From positions 3,534,001-3,598,000 of the forward strand of contig NZ_CP107567.1 in assembly GCF_025854275.1 (NCBI RefSeq): 64,000 bases of DNA, given 5' to 3'. Within the stretch, counting starts at the first letter, position 1. Each line of letters opens with the position of its first letter. Below, in pieces: positions 35,640 to 45,080 of this stretch. Position numbers and translations under genes: made by a program. This stretch comes from Streptomyces peucetius. GTDB lineage: Bacteria; Actinomycetota; Actinomycetes; Streptomycetales; Streptomycetaceae. Under the pieces are notes generated by a model. That model made no database searches. It worked only from the letters and a program-made list of their open reading frames with translations, and was not told the DNA's origin.

Positions 35640-37724
35640 GTGCCCGCGCACGCCCCTGTACCCGACGTGTCCGCCGCCACCACGGCCCGAACGGCCCCCA
35701 CCGACGGGGCCGACCCGCTCGCCCGCGAACGGGCGCACCTCGCCGCGTCCCGGTCCGCCCTGCGCGCGATGCGCGAGGACGTCCAGTCCCTCGACATCAG
35801 GGACGTCACCGCGAACTGGGTCAACGCCGCCGTCCTCCAGTCGCAGATCGAGGACCGCATCAAGGCGCTCGCCGACCTCTCGCACACCCCGCTCTTCTTC
35901 GGCCGCCTGGACTACCTGCCCACCACGCAGGAGGGCCGCCGCTTCTACATCGGCCGCCGCCACGTCCACGACGCCGTGGGCGACCCGATGGTGATCGACT
36001 GGCGTGCGCCGGTGTCCCAGCCGTTCTACCGGGCCTCCCGCAAGGACCCCCAGGACGTCGGTCTGCGCCGGCGCTTCGGCTACACGGCCGGTGACCTCAC
36101 GGCGTACGAGGACGAGCACCTCACCGACCCGTCCGAGACCGAGCAGACGTCGAAGCTCCTCCAGGCGGAGATCGAACGGCCGCGCGTCGGGCCCATGCGG
36201 GACATCGTCGCGACGATCCAGCCCGAGCAGGACGAGATCGTCCGCAGCGGCCTGTCCGGCACGGTCTGCGTGCAGGGCGGTCCCGGCACCGGGAAGACGG
36301 CCGTCGGCCTGCACCGTGTCGCCTTCCTGCTGTACGCGCACCGGGAGCGGCTGGCGCGCACCGGCACGCTCGTCATCGGGCCGAACCGTTCCTTCCTCCA
36401 CTACATCGAGCAGGTCCTGCCGGCGCTCGGCGAGCTGGAGGTCAAGCAGTCCACGGTCGACGACCTGGTGGCGCACGTCGACGTACGCGGCGAGGACACC
36501 GCCGCGGCGGCGGTCGTCAAGGGCGACGCGAGGATGGCGCGGGTCCTGCGGCGGGCGGTCCGCTCCCACGTCACGATCCCGACGGAGCCGGTGGTCGTCG
36601 TGCGCGGCTCCCGCCGCTGGCGGGTCCCGGCGTACGAACTGGAGGAGATCGTCCGCGAGTTGCTCGACCGCGACATCCGCTACGGGGCCGCCCGCGAGGC
36701 CCTGCCGCAGCGGATCGCGCACACCGTCCTGGTGCGCATGGAGCAGTCCGGGGAGGCCCCGGACGACCGCGTCCAGGACTCGGTCGCGCGGGGCCCCGCC
36801 GTCAAGGCGGCGGTCAAGGCGATCTGGCCGCCGGTCGACCCGGCGAAGCTCGTGCTGCGTCTGCTGTCCGACGCGGACTTCCTCGCGGAGCACGCGGAGG
36901 GCCTTCTGTCGGCGGAGGAGCAGGCCACGATCCTCCTTGCGAAGCCGCCCCGCAGCGTGCGGGCCGCGAAGTGGACGGCGGCGGACGCGGTACTGATCGA
37001 CGAGGTGACGGACCTGGTCCAGCGCACCCAGTCGCTGGGCCATGTCGTCCTGGACGAGGCGCAGGACCTGTCCCCGATGCAGTACCGGGCGGTGGGCCGC
37101 CGCTGCTCGACGGGCTCGGCGACGGTCCTCGGCGACCTGGCCCAGGGCACGACGCCGTGGGCCACGGCGTCGTGGGCCGAGGCCCTGGCCCATCTGGGCA
37201 AGCCGGAGGCCGCCGTCGAGGAGCTGACGGCCGGTTTCCGCGTGCCGCGCGAGGTGATCGCATACGCGTCGCGTCTGCTGCCGCACATGTCGCCGGGTCT
37301 GGCGGCGGTCTCGTCCGTCCGTGAGACGCCCGGCTCGCTCGACGTCCGCTGCGTGCCGGAGCACGGTCTCGACGAGGCGGTCGTCGCGGCGTGCACGGAG
37401 TCCCTCCGGCACGAGGGGTCGATCGGCCTCATCGCGGCGGACTCCCGAGTGCCGGCGCTCGCGGCGGCACTCACGGCGGCGGGCCTGCCGTACCTCTCCC
37501 CCGGCGAGGAGACCACCCGGGAGACACGCCTCACCCTGGTTCCCGCGTCGCTGGCGAAGGGCCTCGAGTACGACTACGTGGTCCTCGACGAGCCGTCGTC
37601 GGTCATCACGGCGGAACCGGACCGACGAACGGGCCTGCGCCGCCTGTACGTCGCCCTGACGAGAGCGGTCTCGGGCCTGACGGTGATCCATGCGGAGCCT
37701 CTGCCGCAGGAACTCTCCGCCTGA
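35640..37724 (+). CDS. HelD-family ATPase (UvrD/PcrA-like, RNA polymerase-associated)
   Basis: 694 residues. GTG 35640 was chosen for the GGAGG six bases upstream; GTG 35610 is in frame but has no site. A helical N-terminal arm (ARERAHLAASRSALRAMRED) precedes the split superfamily 1 motor: Walker A GGPGTGKTAVGLHR (about residue 220), Walker B HVVLDEAQDLSPMQ, motif IV-like ELTAGFRVPREVI and motif VI RRLYVALTRAVSG. HelD proteins pry stalled RNA polymerase off DNA, and some actinobacterial members (HelR) protect it from rifamycins. Which of the two roles applies cannot be decided here. Confidence 0.88.
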   Translation: MPAHAPVPDVSAATTARTAPTDGADPLARERAHLAASRSALRAMREDVQSLDIRDVTANWVNAAVLQSQIEDRIKALADLSHTPLFFGRLDYLPTTQEGRRFYIGRRHVHDAVGDPMVIDWRAPVSQPFYRASRKDPQDVGLRRRFGYTAGDLTAYEDEHLTDPSETEQTSKLLQAEIERPRVGPMRDIVATIQPEQDEIVRSGLSGTVCVQGGPGTGKTAVGLHRVAFLLYAHRERLARTGTLVIGPNRSFLHYIEQVLPALGELEVKQSTVDDLVAHVDVRGEDTAAAAVVKGDARMARVLRRAVRSHVTIPTEPVVVVRGSRRWRVPAYELEEIVRELLDRDIRYGAAREALPQRIAHTVLVRMEQSGEAPDDRVQDSVARGPAVKAAVKAIWPPVDPAKLVLRLLSDADFLAEHAEGLLSAEEQATILLAKPPRSVRAAKWTAADAVLIDEVTDLVQRTQSLGHVVLDEAQDLSPMQYRAVGRRCSTGSATVLGDLAQGTTPWATASWAEALAHLGKPEAAVEELTAGFRVPREVIAYASRLLPHMSPGLAAVSSVRETPGSLDVRCVPEHGLDEAVVAACTESLRHEGSIGLIAADSRVPALAAALTAAGLPYLSPGEETTRETRLTLVPASLAKGLEYDYVVLDEPSSVITAEPDRRTGLRRLYVALTRAVSGLTVIHAEPLPQELSA

Positions 37725-38194
37725 GCCCCCGCGCGCGAGGACCGGGCCGGGCATTTCAGACCGCGCGCGAGGCCCCGACCAGGCCGCACCCCGACCGCCG
37801 CCCGCAGCGCGGTCCAGGTCCGGGCCTGCCGCGACCACCGCCCGAAGCCCGGTCCCGAAATCCGGGGCCCCGGCCCCCACCACGCCCGCAGTGCGGCCAG
37901 GGGTCCGGGGCTTACCCCAACCACCGCCCGCAGCGCGGGACCGGGACCCGGGGCTTGCCCCGACCGCCCCCGTGCGAGGCCCCGATCGGGACCGAGCCGC
38001 ACCCCGACCGCACCCCGACCGCACCCCGACCGCAGCCCGCAACGCGGCCAGGGGTCCGGGGCTTGGCCCGACCGCCTCGCCCGAAGGGCGGGCCGGGGTC
38101 CGGGGCTTGGCCCGGTTCCGGGAAGGGGCGGGGAGGGGACAGGCTCCGCGCAGCGGCCGCCCCGCCCCCACACCCCCCGGGCGCTCCGGCGCCC
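37725..38194. repeat. GC-rich intergenic repeat, copy F, with internal tandem repeats
   Basis: 470 bp without a gene between convergent HelD-like and CutC genes. A unit containing CCGCCCGCAGCGCGG and GGGTCCGGGGCTTG followed by CCCCGACC recurs about five times with variation, and GCACCCCGACC is repeated three times in tandem near 38010. It ends with GGTTCCGGGAAGGGGCGGGG and GGCTCCGCGCAGCGG as in copy E. Replication slippage or recombination between units is likely. Confidence 0.7.
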
Positions 38195-38890
38195 CTACGC
38201 GTCCAGCACCTCGCGCCACTCCCTGACCGCCGATGCCGCCACCGGCGCCGTCCAGCCGCCCGGCCTCGCCGCGCCGCCGATGTGGAAGCCCGTCACGCCT
38301 CCGGCCAGCAGACGGGGCACGTGCTCCAGGCGGAGACCGCCGCCGACCAGGAGCCGGGGCTCGTAGCCCGGTTCGCCCGCACGCGCCGCCTCCGCGAGGA
38401 GCGTCGACAGGCCGTCGTCGACGCCCGTCGCGGATCCCGCCGTCAGGTACGTGTCCAGCCCGGGCAGGTCCGCGAGCTGCTTGCGGAGCGCATCCCGGTC
38501 GGCCGCCCGGTCGATCGCGCGGTGGAACGTCCACCGGCAGCCGTCCAGTACCGCCAGCAGCCGCTCGATCGTGACGAGGTCCGGCTGTCCGTGGTCGTCG
38601 AGGAAGCCGAGGACGAACTCGTCCGCCCCCGCCTCTCTCAGCCCTTCCGCCGCGTGCACGAGCGCGTCCGCCGCGCCGCCGGCCGAGAAGCCGTCGGTGA
38701 GGCGGAGCATCGCCCGCAGCGGGATGTCGACGGCCGCGCGGATCGACGTGAACGTGGCGACCGGCGGCGTCAGCCCGTCCGCCGCCATGTCGGTGACCAG
38801 CTCCAGCCGGTCGGCCCCTCCGGACTGGGCGGCGACCGCGTCCTCGGCATCGAGGGCGATCACCTCCAGGAGTGCACGGTTGCTGCTCAT
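38195..38890 (-). CDS. cutC: CutC-family copper homeostasis protein
   Basis: 231 residues, ATG at 38890 with GGAGGA nine bases upstream (an ATG between them is too close). CutC is a TIM-barrel family; its pattern is clear: [20 protein letters not shown] with [43 protein letters not shown], and [16 protein letters not shown] near the end. The protein is linked to copper tolerance, though its exact reaction is uncertain. It is divergent from the copper ATPase gene, with the CsoR-type operator between them, which supports a copper role and possible joint control. Confidence 0.9.
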   Translation of the reverse strand: MSSNRALLEVIALDAEDAVAAQSGGADRLELVTDMAADGLTPPVATFTSIRAAVDIPLRAMLRLTDGFSAGGAADALVHAAEGLREAGADEFVLGFLDDHGQPDLVTIERLLAVLDGCRWTFHRAIDRAADRDALRKQLADLPGLDTYLTAGSATGVDDGLSTLLAEAARAGEPGYEPRLLVGGGLRLEHVPRLLAGGVTGFHIGGAARPGGWTAPVAASAVREWREVLDA

Positions 38891-39036
38891 GGGACCCATT
38901 CCTCCAGGCTCCGACAGGTCTAGTCCAATGACCAGCCTAATGCCAGCCGGCCCGCACGGCAGCCATCCCTCGATCACCACCCGCAGGGAACGACCTTGCA
39001 TCCTTGTACGGGTCGGGGGTATACATGAAGCAGATG

Positions 39037-39055
39037 GATACCCCCTAGGGGTATC
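39037..39055. promoter_or_regulatory. CsoR-type copper operator
   Basis: GATACCCCCTAGGGGTATC: two 8-bp arms (GATACCCC/GGGGTATC) around CTA. It matches the TATACCCC-type palindromes bound by the copper repressor CsoR. A further half-site GGGGGTATAC lies at 39014-39023. The operator is 29 bp before copA and 147 bp from cutC, so copper would relieve repression of at least the ATPase. Confidence 0.8.
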
Positions 39056-39083
39056 AAGACGGAGCAAGCGCCGGAGGGCCGCC

Positions 39084-41378
39084 ATGCCGCAGACCACGAC
39101 CGGGACCACCAGCACGACCGCCACGGGCAACGGCACCGCCGCGAGCGGGGCGCGCTCCGTCGAGCTCGTCATCGGCGGCGTGACCTGCGCCTCGTGCGCG
39201 GCGCGCATCGAGAAGAAGCTCAATCGCATGGACGGCGTCGAGGCGACCGTGAACTACGCCACCGAGAAGGCGAAGGTGACCTTCGCCGAGAGCGTCCAGG
39301 TCACGGACCTCATCGGCACCGTGGAGGCGACCGGTTACACGGCCGCCGAGCCCGCGCCTCCGCCACCACCCGAGGAAGGGACCGCGAGCCGGCCGGATGA
39401 GGACGACGGGCTCGTTCCCCTGCGGCAGCGGTTGGTGACGGCGGTGGTGCTGGCCGTGCCGGTGATCGCGATGGCCATGGTCCCGGCGTTGCAGATCGAG
39501 TACTGGCAGTGGCTGAGTCTGACGCTGGCCGCGCCGGTCGTCACCTACGCCGCGTGGCCGTTCCATCGTGCGGCGTGGACGAACGCGCGGCATGGTGCGG
39601 CGACGATGGACACGCTGATCTCGGTGGGGACGTCGGCGGCGTTCGTGTGGTCGGTGTGGGCGTTGTTCTTCGGGACGGCCGGTACGCCGGGGATGACGCA
39701 TCCGTTCGAGTTCACGATCGCGCGCAGTGACGGGGCGGGGAACATCTATCTGGAGGCGGCGGCGGGGGTGACGGCGTTCATCCTGGCGGGCCGGTACTTC
39801 GAGGCGCGGTCGAAGCGGAAGGCGGGTGCGGCGCTCAAGGCGTTGCTGGAGTTGGGGGCGAAGGAGGTCACCGTGGTGCGCGGTGGCCGTCAGGAGACGA
39901 TCGCGACCGGGGATCTGGTGGTGGGTGACCGGTTCCTGGTGCGGCCCGGTGAGAAGATCGCCACGGACGGCACGGTGGTGGAGGGGTCGTCGGCGGTGGA
40001 TGCGTCGATGCTGACCGGTGAGTCGGTGCCGGTGGAGGTGTCGGTCGGTGACGCGGTGACCGGGGCGACGTTGAACGCGGGTGGCCGGCTGGTGGTGGAG
40101 GCCACCCGGGTGGGGGCGGACACGCAGTTGGCGCGGATGGCGAAGCTGGTGGAGGACGCGCAGAACGGCAAGGCCGCGGCGCAGCGGCTGGCCGACCGGA
40201 TCTCCGCGGTGTTCGTGCCCGTCGTGATCGCTCTGGCGCTGGGCACGTTGGGGTTCTGGCTCGGCAACGGCTCGGGGTTGACGGCGGCGTTCACCGCGGC
40301 GGTCGCCGTGTTGATCATCGCCTGCCCCTGTGCGCTGGGTCTGGCCACCCCGACCGCGTTGATGGTCGGCACCGGTCGCGGCGCGCAGCTGGGGATTCTG
40401 ATCAAGGGCCCGGAGGTGCTGGAGACCACCCGCAAGGTCGACACCATCGTGCTGGACAAGACCGGCACGGTGACCACCGGGCGGATGACGCTGCTGGCCG
40501 TCCACACCGTCGAGGGCACCGAGGAGAGGGAGGTGCTGCGGCTGGCCGGTGCGCTGGAGAACGCCTCCGAGCACCCCGTCGCCCAGGCCGTGGCCACCGG
40601 CGCCGCCGAGCGGCTCGGCGCCCTGCCGGACCCGGAGGACTTCGCCAACGTCCCCGGCCTGGGCGTGCAGGGCATCGTCGACGGCCACGCCGTCCTCGTC
40701 GGCCGCACCAAACTCCTGGCCGAGTGGTCCATCGAGCTGCCCGCCGATCTGGCCCGGGCCCGGCACGACGCCGAGGCCGCCGGCCGCACCGCGATCACCG
40801 TCGCCTGGGACGGAGCCGCCCGCGCCGTCCTGGAGGTCGCCGACGCCGTCAAGGACACCAGCCCCCAGGCCATCCGCCGCCTGCGCGCCCTGGGCCTGAC
40901 CCCGATCCTGCTGACCGGCGACAACAAGACCGTCGCCGACAGCGTCGCCACCGAGGTCGGCATCGACGAGGTCATCGCCGAGGTCATGCCCGAGGACAAG
41001 GTCGACGTCGTCAAACGCCTCCAGGCCGAAGGCCGCAGCGTCGCCATGGTCGGCGACGGCGTCAACGACGCCGCCGCCCTCGCCCAGGCCGACCTCGGCC
41101 TCGCCATGGGCACCGGCACCGACGCCGCCATCGAAGCCGGCGACCTCACCCTCGTCCGCGGCGACCTGAACGCCGCCGCCGACGCCATCCGCCTCTCCCG
41201 CCGCACCCTGGGCACCATCCGCTCCAACCTCTTCTGGGCCTTCGCCTACAACATCGCCGCCCTCCCCCTCGCCGCCGCCGGACTCCTCAACCCCATGATC
41301 GCCGGAGCTGCCATGGCCTTCTCCTCCGTCTTCGTCGTCGGCAACTCCCTGCGCCTGCGCAGCTTCAAAGCAACCTGA
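39084..41378 (+). CDS. copA: Copper-exporting P-type ATPase
   Basis: 764 residues, ATG at 39084 behind GGAGGG. In order: an N-terminal metal-binding domain with [16 protein letters not shown] (residues about 34-49), a Pro-rich linker, eight membrane helices with the transport site [11 protein letters not shown], the actuator TGES loop ([11 protein letters not shown]), the phosphorylated DKTGTVTTG, the SEHPVA motif and the hinge [19 protein letters not shown] and SEHP mark the P1B-1 group that pumps Cu(I) out of the cytoplasm. The wobble bases shift from mostly G in the middle of the gene to almost all C after about 40560, which is unusual within one gene. CsoR control is likely. Confidence 0.95.
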   Translation: MPQTTTGTTSTTATGNGTAASGARSVELVIGGVTCASCAARIEKKLNRMDGVEATVNYATEKAKVTFAESVQVTDLIGTVEATGYTAAEPAPPPPPEEGTASRPDEDDGLVPLRQRLVTAVVLAVPVIAMAMVPALQIEYWQWLSLTLAAPVVTYAAWPFHRAAWTNARHGAATMDTLISVGTSAAFVWSVWALFFGTAGTPGMTHPFEFTIARSDGAGNIYLEAAAGVTAFILAGRYFEARSKRKAGAALKALLELGAKEVTVVRGGRQETIATGDLVVGDRFLVRPGEKIATDGTVVEGSSAVDASMLTGESVPVEVSVGDAVTGATLNAGGRLVVEATRVGADTQLARMAKLVEDAQNGKAAAQRLADRISAVFVPVVIALALGTLGFWLGNGSGLTAAFTAAVAVLIIACPCALGLATPTALMVGTGRGAQLGILIKGPEVLETTRKVDTIVLDKTGTVTTGRMTLLAVHTVEGTEEREVLRLAGALENASEHPVAQAVATGAAERLGALPDPEDFANVPGLGVQGIVDGHAVLVGRTKLLAEWSIELPADLARARHDAEAAGRTAITVAWDGAARAVLEVADAVKDTSPQAIRRLRALGLTPILLTGDNKTVADSVATEVGIDEVIAEVMPEDKVDVVKRLQAEGRSVAMVGDGVNDAAALAQADLGLAMGTGTDAAIEAGDLTLVRGDLNAAADAIRLSRRTLGTIRSNLFWAFAYNIAALPLAAAGLLNPMIAGAAMAFSSVFVVGNSLRLRSFKAT

Positions 41379-41411
41379 GCAGGACACACGGCCGAGGCCC
41401 CGGCGGGCAGA

Positions 41412-42089
41412 ATGAGGGGCATGGCCGCCGTTCCGCAGCACCCCGCCCACGAGAACCTCCGCAGCCGCTGGCGCCAGGACCTGTCGGCCGCCCGCGACAG
41501 CACGGACGGCGCGGCCGACCCGTCCGCGTACGCGGAGAATCTGCTCGCCCGCTGGGCGGAGCCGCAGCGCCGTTACCACACGACCGATCACCTCGTCGCC
41601 GTCCTGGACCGGATCGACGAGCTCGAGCAGTACGCGGACGACCCGGCGCTCGTACGTCTCGCCGCCTGGTTCCACGACGCGGTCTATCTGCCCGACCGTT
41701 CGGAGAACGAGGAGCGCTCCGCGCGCCTCGCGGAGCGCGCGCTCCCCGAGGCCGGTGTCGGCGAGCGGGCCACCGCCGAGGTCGCCCGCCTGGTGCGCCT
41801 CACCGTCACCCACGACCCGGACCAGGACGACCGCAACGGCCAGGTGCTGTGCGACGCCGACCTGGCGGTCCTGGCCGCTGCCCCGGAGGCGTACGCCGCC
41901 TATGCGGCCGCCGTCCGCGAGGAGTACGCCTTCGTCCCTGACGACGCCTTCCGCGACGGCCGCGCCGGGGTGCTCCGGCAGCTGCTGGGGCTGCCGCACC
42001 TGTTCCGCACACCGCACGGGCAGCGCGAGTGGGAGCAGCGGGCGCGCCACAACCTCATGGTCGAACTGGAACTGCTCGCCGCGTCCTGA
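41412..42089 (+). CDS. HD-domain protein (predicted metal-dependent phosphohydrolase)
   Basis: 225 residues from ATG 41412 (ATG 41421 possible). The HD fold is indicated by YAENLLARWAEPQRRYHTTDH, LAAWFHDAVY (the HD pair), and VLCDADLAVLAAAPEAYAAY with its conserved Asp. This matches a widespread family of about 200-residue predicted phosphohydrolases acting on nucleotides or similar compounds. No partner domain is fused. It follows copA by 33 bp and may be transcribed with it, though no functional link to copper is evident. Confidence 0.85.
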   Translation: MRGMAAVPQHPAHENLRSRWRQDLSAARDSTDGAADPSAYAENLLARWAEPQRRYHTTDHLVAVLDRIDELEQYADDPALVRLAAWFHDAVYLPDRSENEERSARLAERALPEAGVGERATAEVARLVRLTVTHDPDQDDRNGQVLCDADLAVLAAAPEAYAAYAAAVREEYAFVPDDAFRDGRAGVLRQLLGLPHLFRTPHGQREWEQRARHNLMVELELLAAS

Positions 42090-42169
42090 GCCGGCCGGGG
42101 ACGCCCGCCCCGGCACCGGGCCGGGGGCGGCAGGGAATTCCAGGCTTCAACCTCGTGTTGGCACGTGTC

Positions 42170-43420
42170 ATGCCCGCCCCGTCACCCGGCGCCGCCCGTG
42201 CCGCCCGTATGCCGCTCGCCGTCTACATACTCGGCCTGTCCGTGTTCGCCCTCGGAACCAGCGAGTTCATGCTCTCCGGGCTGCTGCCGCCGATCGCGCG
42301 CGACATGGACGTCTCGATCCCCCGGGCGGGGCTGCTGACGTCGGCCTTCGCGGTGGGCATGGTGGTCGGTGCGCCGCTGCTGGCCGTGGCGACGCTACGG
42401 CTGCCGCGCAGGACCACGCTGATCTCCCTGATCTCCGTCTTCGGCCTCGGGCAGGTCGCCGGCGCCCTGGCGCCCACGTACGAGGTGCTCTTCGCGTCCC
42501 GCGTCATCAGCGCGCTCGCGTGCGCGGGCTTCTGGGCCGTCGGCGCGGCCGTGGCGATCGCGATGGTGCCGGTGAACCAGCGGGCCCGGGCGATGGCGGT
42601 GATGATCGGCGGTCTGTCGATCGCGAACGTCCTCGGCGTGCCGGCGGGCGCGTTCCTCGGCGAGCACCTCGGGTGGCGGTCGGCGTTCTGGGCGGTCGGC
42701 GCCGCGTCCGCCGTGGCGCTCGTCGGCGTACTGACGCGCATCCCGCACATCCCGCTGCCGGAGCAGAAGCCGCAGCTCAGGAAGGAGCTGACGATCTACC
42801 GCGACCGCCAGGTGTGGCTGGCCGTGGCGATCACCGCGCTCGCGGCGGGCGGCGTGTTCTGCCTCTTCACCTACCTCAGTCCCCTGCTCACCGAGGTGGC
42901 CGGGCTGGACGCCGGCTGGGTTCCGACGGTGCTGGCGCTGTTCGGGATCGGCGCGCTGGCCGGTTCGACGATCGGCGGCCGGGTCGCCGACGCGCACCTC
43001 TTCGGCGTGATGCTCGGCGGCATCGCCGCCTCGACGGTGCTGCTGACGGCGCTCGCCCTGTTCTCCTCGTACGCCGCCGTCGCGGTGGCGCTGTCGTTCC
43101 TGCTCGGCTTCTCGTCGTTCTTCACGGCCCCGGCGCTCAACGCCCGGATGTTCAATGTCGCGGGCGCGGCCCCGACCCTCGCGGGCGCGACGACGACCGC
43201 GGCCTTCAATCTGGGCAACACGGGCGGTCCGTGGCTCGGCGGCGTGGTCATCGACGCGGACCTCGGCTTCGCGTCGACGGCCTGGGCGGGCGCGGCGATG
43301 ATGCTGGTCGCGATCGCGCTCGTCGCCGTCGCGATGCGGCTGCACGGCAGGTCCCGGGTGGTGGCGGGAGCGACGGCCGCCGCCCCGGCGGAGTCCTCAC
43401 TGCGCGCCGAGCGGGTCTGA
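42170..43420 (+). CDS. MFS efflux transporter, Cmx/CmlR-like
   Basis: 416 residues from ATG 42170. Twelve membrane segments are visible. The opening MPLAVYILGLSVFALGTSEF followed by MLSGLLPPIARDMDVSIPRA is characteristic of the DHA1 group that includes the chloramphenicol exporters Cmx and CmlR. The loop LRLPRRTTLISL matches the conserved basic motif between helices 2 and 3. Chloramphenicol or another drug is the likely substrate by family; sugar or arabinose efflux homologues share the signature, so the substrate is uncertain. The gene is not clearly linked to its neighbours. Confidence 0.85.
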   Translation: MPAPSPGAARAARMPLAVYILGLSVFALGTSEFMLSGLLPPIARDMDVSIPRAGLLTSAFAVGMVVGAPLLAVATLRLPRRTTLISLISVFGLGQVAGALAPTYEVLFASRVISALACAGFWAVGAAVAIAMVPVNQRARAMAVMIGGLSIANVLGVPAGAFLGEHLGWRSAFWAVGAASAVALVGVLTRIPHIPLPEQKPQLRKELTIYRDRQVWLAVAITALAAGGVFCLFTYLSPLLTEVAGLDAGWVPTVLALFGIGALAGSTIGGRVADAHLFGVMLGGIAASTVLLTALALFSSYAAVAVALSFLLGFSSFFTAPALNARMFNVAGAAPTLAGATTTAAFNLGNTGGPWLGGVVIDADLGFASTAWAGAAMMLVAIALVAVAMRLHGRSRVVAGATAAAPAESSLRAERV

Positions 43421-43433
43421 TTCCCCTCGCCGG

Positions 43434-43991
43434 TCAGAGGGTGGCACCCTTCCGGCGGGCGCGGTGGGCCGCGGCGCTGGCGCGGTTTCCGCAGATCTGC
43501 GGACTGCAATAGCGACGGGACTGGTTTCGGGAGACATCCACGAACACCTCTTCGCAGCGGTTGCCGTCGCAGATGTGCAGTCGGCTCATTCCCGTGGTGG
43601 TGATGACGCCGAGGAGGCCCATGGCGGCGTTCACGGCGTATTGGTCCACCGGCGGGGCCTGCGGATCGGTGACGTGAAGGTGCCATTCGCCGTCGTGATC
43701 GGTGTAGTGCGGCACTGCGTGATGCTCGGCGAGTATGCGGTTGAGCAGGGCGATGGCGGTGGACTCGTCGGGGGCGCCGAAGACCTCCCGAAGGGCCGTC
43801 CGCAGGGTGCGCGCCCTCTCGAGGTCCTTGTTGGTGGGCACGCCTTTGATCCGGATGCCGTGAGCAATGAGCAGTTCCGCCAGCGCGGCCGGATCGGGCA
43901 TCTTTTCTTTCCCGCGGACCACGTTGTAGGTGTTGACGAGATCCTCGGCCCACGTTGCCGGACCTTCTGAGTAACTAGTAAATCTCATCAT
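43434..43991 (-). CDS. CGNR zinc-finger/ABATE-domain regulator
   Basis: 185 residues from ATG 43991. The N-terminal ABATE (stress-response-type) domain is followed by the C-terminal CGNR finger: LHICDGNRCEEVFVDVSRNQ, then RRYCSPQICGNRASAAAHRARR, with four cysteines suited to bind zinc and CGNR giving the family its name. Such proteins are probable transcription regulators. It diverges from the AzlC gene over only 47 bp and is the natural candidate to control the AzlCD operon. The stretch is less GC-rich than surrounding core genes. Confidence 0.9.
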   Translation of the reverse strand: MMRFTSYSEGPATWAEDLVNTYNVVRGKEKMPDPAALAELLIAHGIRIKGVPTNKDLERARTLRTALREVFGAPDESTAIALLNRILAEHHAVPHYTDHDGEWHLHVTDPQAPPVDQYAVNAAMGLLGVITTTGMSRLHICDGNRCEEVFVDVSRNQSRRYCSPQICGNRASAAAHRARRKGATL

Positions 43992-44038
43992 GGCTCCGTA
44001 TTATCTGGCGTAATGGATCGTCTCACGATGGAGGGTCG

Positions 44039-44755
44039 ATGGACTCCCAAGAGGCATTACCCGCTCCCGCCGCCGCACCTGAAGGGTATTACCCTCCGGC
44101 CGGCTTCAGAGAGGAGTGGCTGCGCGGAGCGCGCATGGCGATACCGCTGGCGATCGCCGTCTTCGGCTTCGCCGTCTCCTTCGGCGTGGTGGCCCGGGCC
44201 GCCGACATGGGAATCATGGCGCCCATCGCCATGTCCTTGACCACCTTCGCCGGATCGGCCCAGTTCGCGGCCGCGTCCGTGGTGGGCACGGGCGGGGGCA
44301 TCGCCGCGGCCATCGTGGCCGCCGTTCTGCTCAACTCCCGTTATCTGCCCATCGGGATCAGCGTCGCCCCGGCGATGAAGGGCAACGCCGTCAAGCGCTT
44401 CTTCTCCGCGCAGCTGGTGGTGGACGAGTCCTGGGCCGTGGGGCATCTGGGCGAGGGCCGCTATTCGCACGGCCGGCTGCTGGGCGCGGGCGTGGTCGTC
44501 TACTGCGCCTGGGTGGGCGGCACGGCCGTCGGCGTCCTGGGGGCGGAGTATGTCGGGGACCCGCTGCGCTTCGGACTGGACGTGGTGTCGCCCGTCCTCT
44601 TCCTGGCCCTGCTCAAGGGGCAGATCAGCGATCGGCGCGCGCTCGTGTGCGCGATCCTCGGGGTCGCGGTCGCGCTGTCGCTGACGCCGGTCGCCTCACC
44701 CGGAGTGCCGTTGATCGCGTCCACCGTCGTCTGTCTGCTGGGATTGAGGAAATGA
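44039..44755 (+). CDS. azlC: AzlC-family branched-chain amino acid exporter subunit
   Basis: 238 residues, ATG at 44039 behind GGAGGG. After a polar, Pro/Ala-rich N-terminus of 28 residues, six to seven membrane segments follow with AzlC signatures: AIPLAIAVFGFAVSFGVVARA, TFAGSAQFAAASVVGTGGG and LNSRYLPIGISVAPAM. AzlC acts with a small AzlD partner to export leucine-like or other hydrophobic amino acids; the azlD gene overlaps its stop. The neighbourhood contains a candidate peptide operon, so export of a Leu/Tyr-containing product is a possibility (inference). Confidence 0.9.
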   Translation: MDSQEALPAPAAAPEGYYPPAGFREEWLRGARMAIPLAIAVFGFAVSFGVVARAADMGIMAPIAMSLTTFAGSAQFAAASVVGTGGGIAAAIVAAVLLNSRYLPIGISVAPAMKGNAVKRFFSAQLVVDESWAVGHLGEGRYSHGRLLGAGVVVYCAWVGGTAVGVLGAEYVGDPLRFGLDVVSPVLFLALLKGQISDRRALVCAILGVAVALSLTPVASPGVPLIASTVVCLLGLRK

Positions 44756-45066
44756 TGAGCGGAGTATGGCTGGCGGTGCTCCTCGTGGGTGCCGTGTCGA
44801 TGGCACTGAAAGCCACCGGGCCGGTGCTGCTGGGCGGGCAGGAACTGCCGGACAGCATGCAGCGCGTGGTGGCCCTGATGGCGCCGACGCTGCTGGCGGC
44901 ACTGATCGCCACTCAGATCTTCGGCGACGGCCAGGCGTTGACGGTCGATGCCCGCGTGGTGGGTCTGGTCGTGGGCGCCTTCGGGGTCTGGCGGAACTGG
45001 CCCACGCTGCTCGTGGTGTTCCTGGGCGCGGGAGCGGCGGCGGTAACCCGCCTGATCGCCGGATGA
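44755..45066 (+). CDS. azlD: AzlD-domain protein
   Basis: 103 residues from ATG 44755, in a TGATG overlap with azlC and with GAGGA four bases upstream; the preceding ATG (44752) is too near that site. Three to four membrane segments are visible (WLAVLLVGAVSMALKATGPV, VALMAPTLLAALIATQIF and the C-terminal LLVVFLGAGAAAVTRL). AzlD is the small subunit needed for AzlC export activity. The two are translationally coupled. Confidence 0.9.
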   Translation: MSGVWLAVLLVGAVSMALKATGPVLLGGQELPDSMQRVVALMAPTLLAALIATQIFGDGQALTVDARVVGLVVGAFGVWRNWPTLLVVFLGAGAAAVTRLIAG

Positions 45067-45080
45067 GAGGAGGCTCAGCC

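Noticed and set aside
35505..38534. A 1009-codon minus-strand frame across the HelD-like gene and repeat F
   Set aside because: Shadow of the HelD-like gene plus the repeat; no ribosome-binding site or domain.
39054..42116. A 1020-codon minus-strand frame opposite copA and the HD gene
   Set aside because: The opposite strand carries complete, motif-rich proteins; this frame is Gly/Asp/His-repetitive as expected of a shadow.
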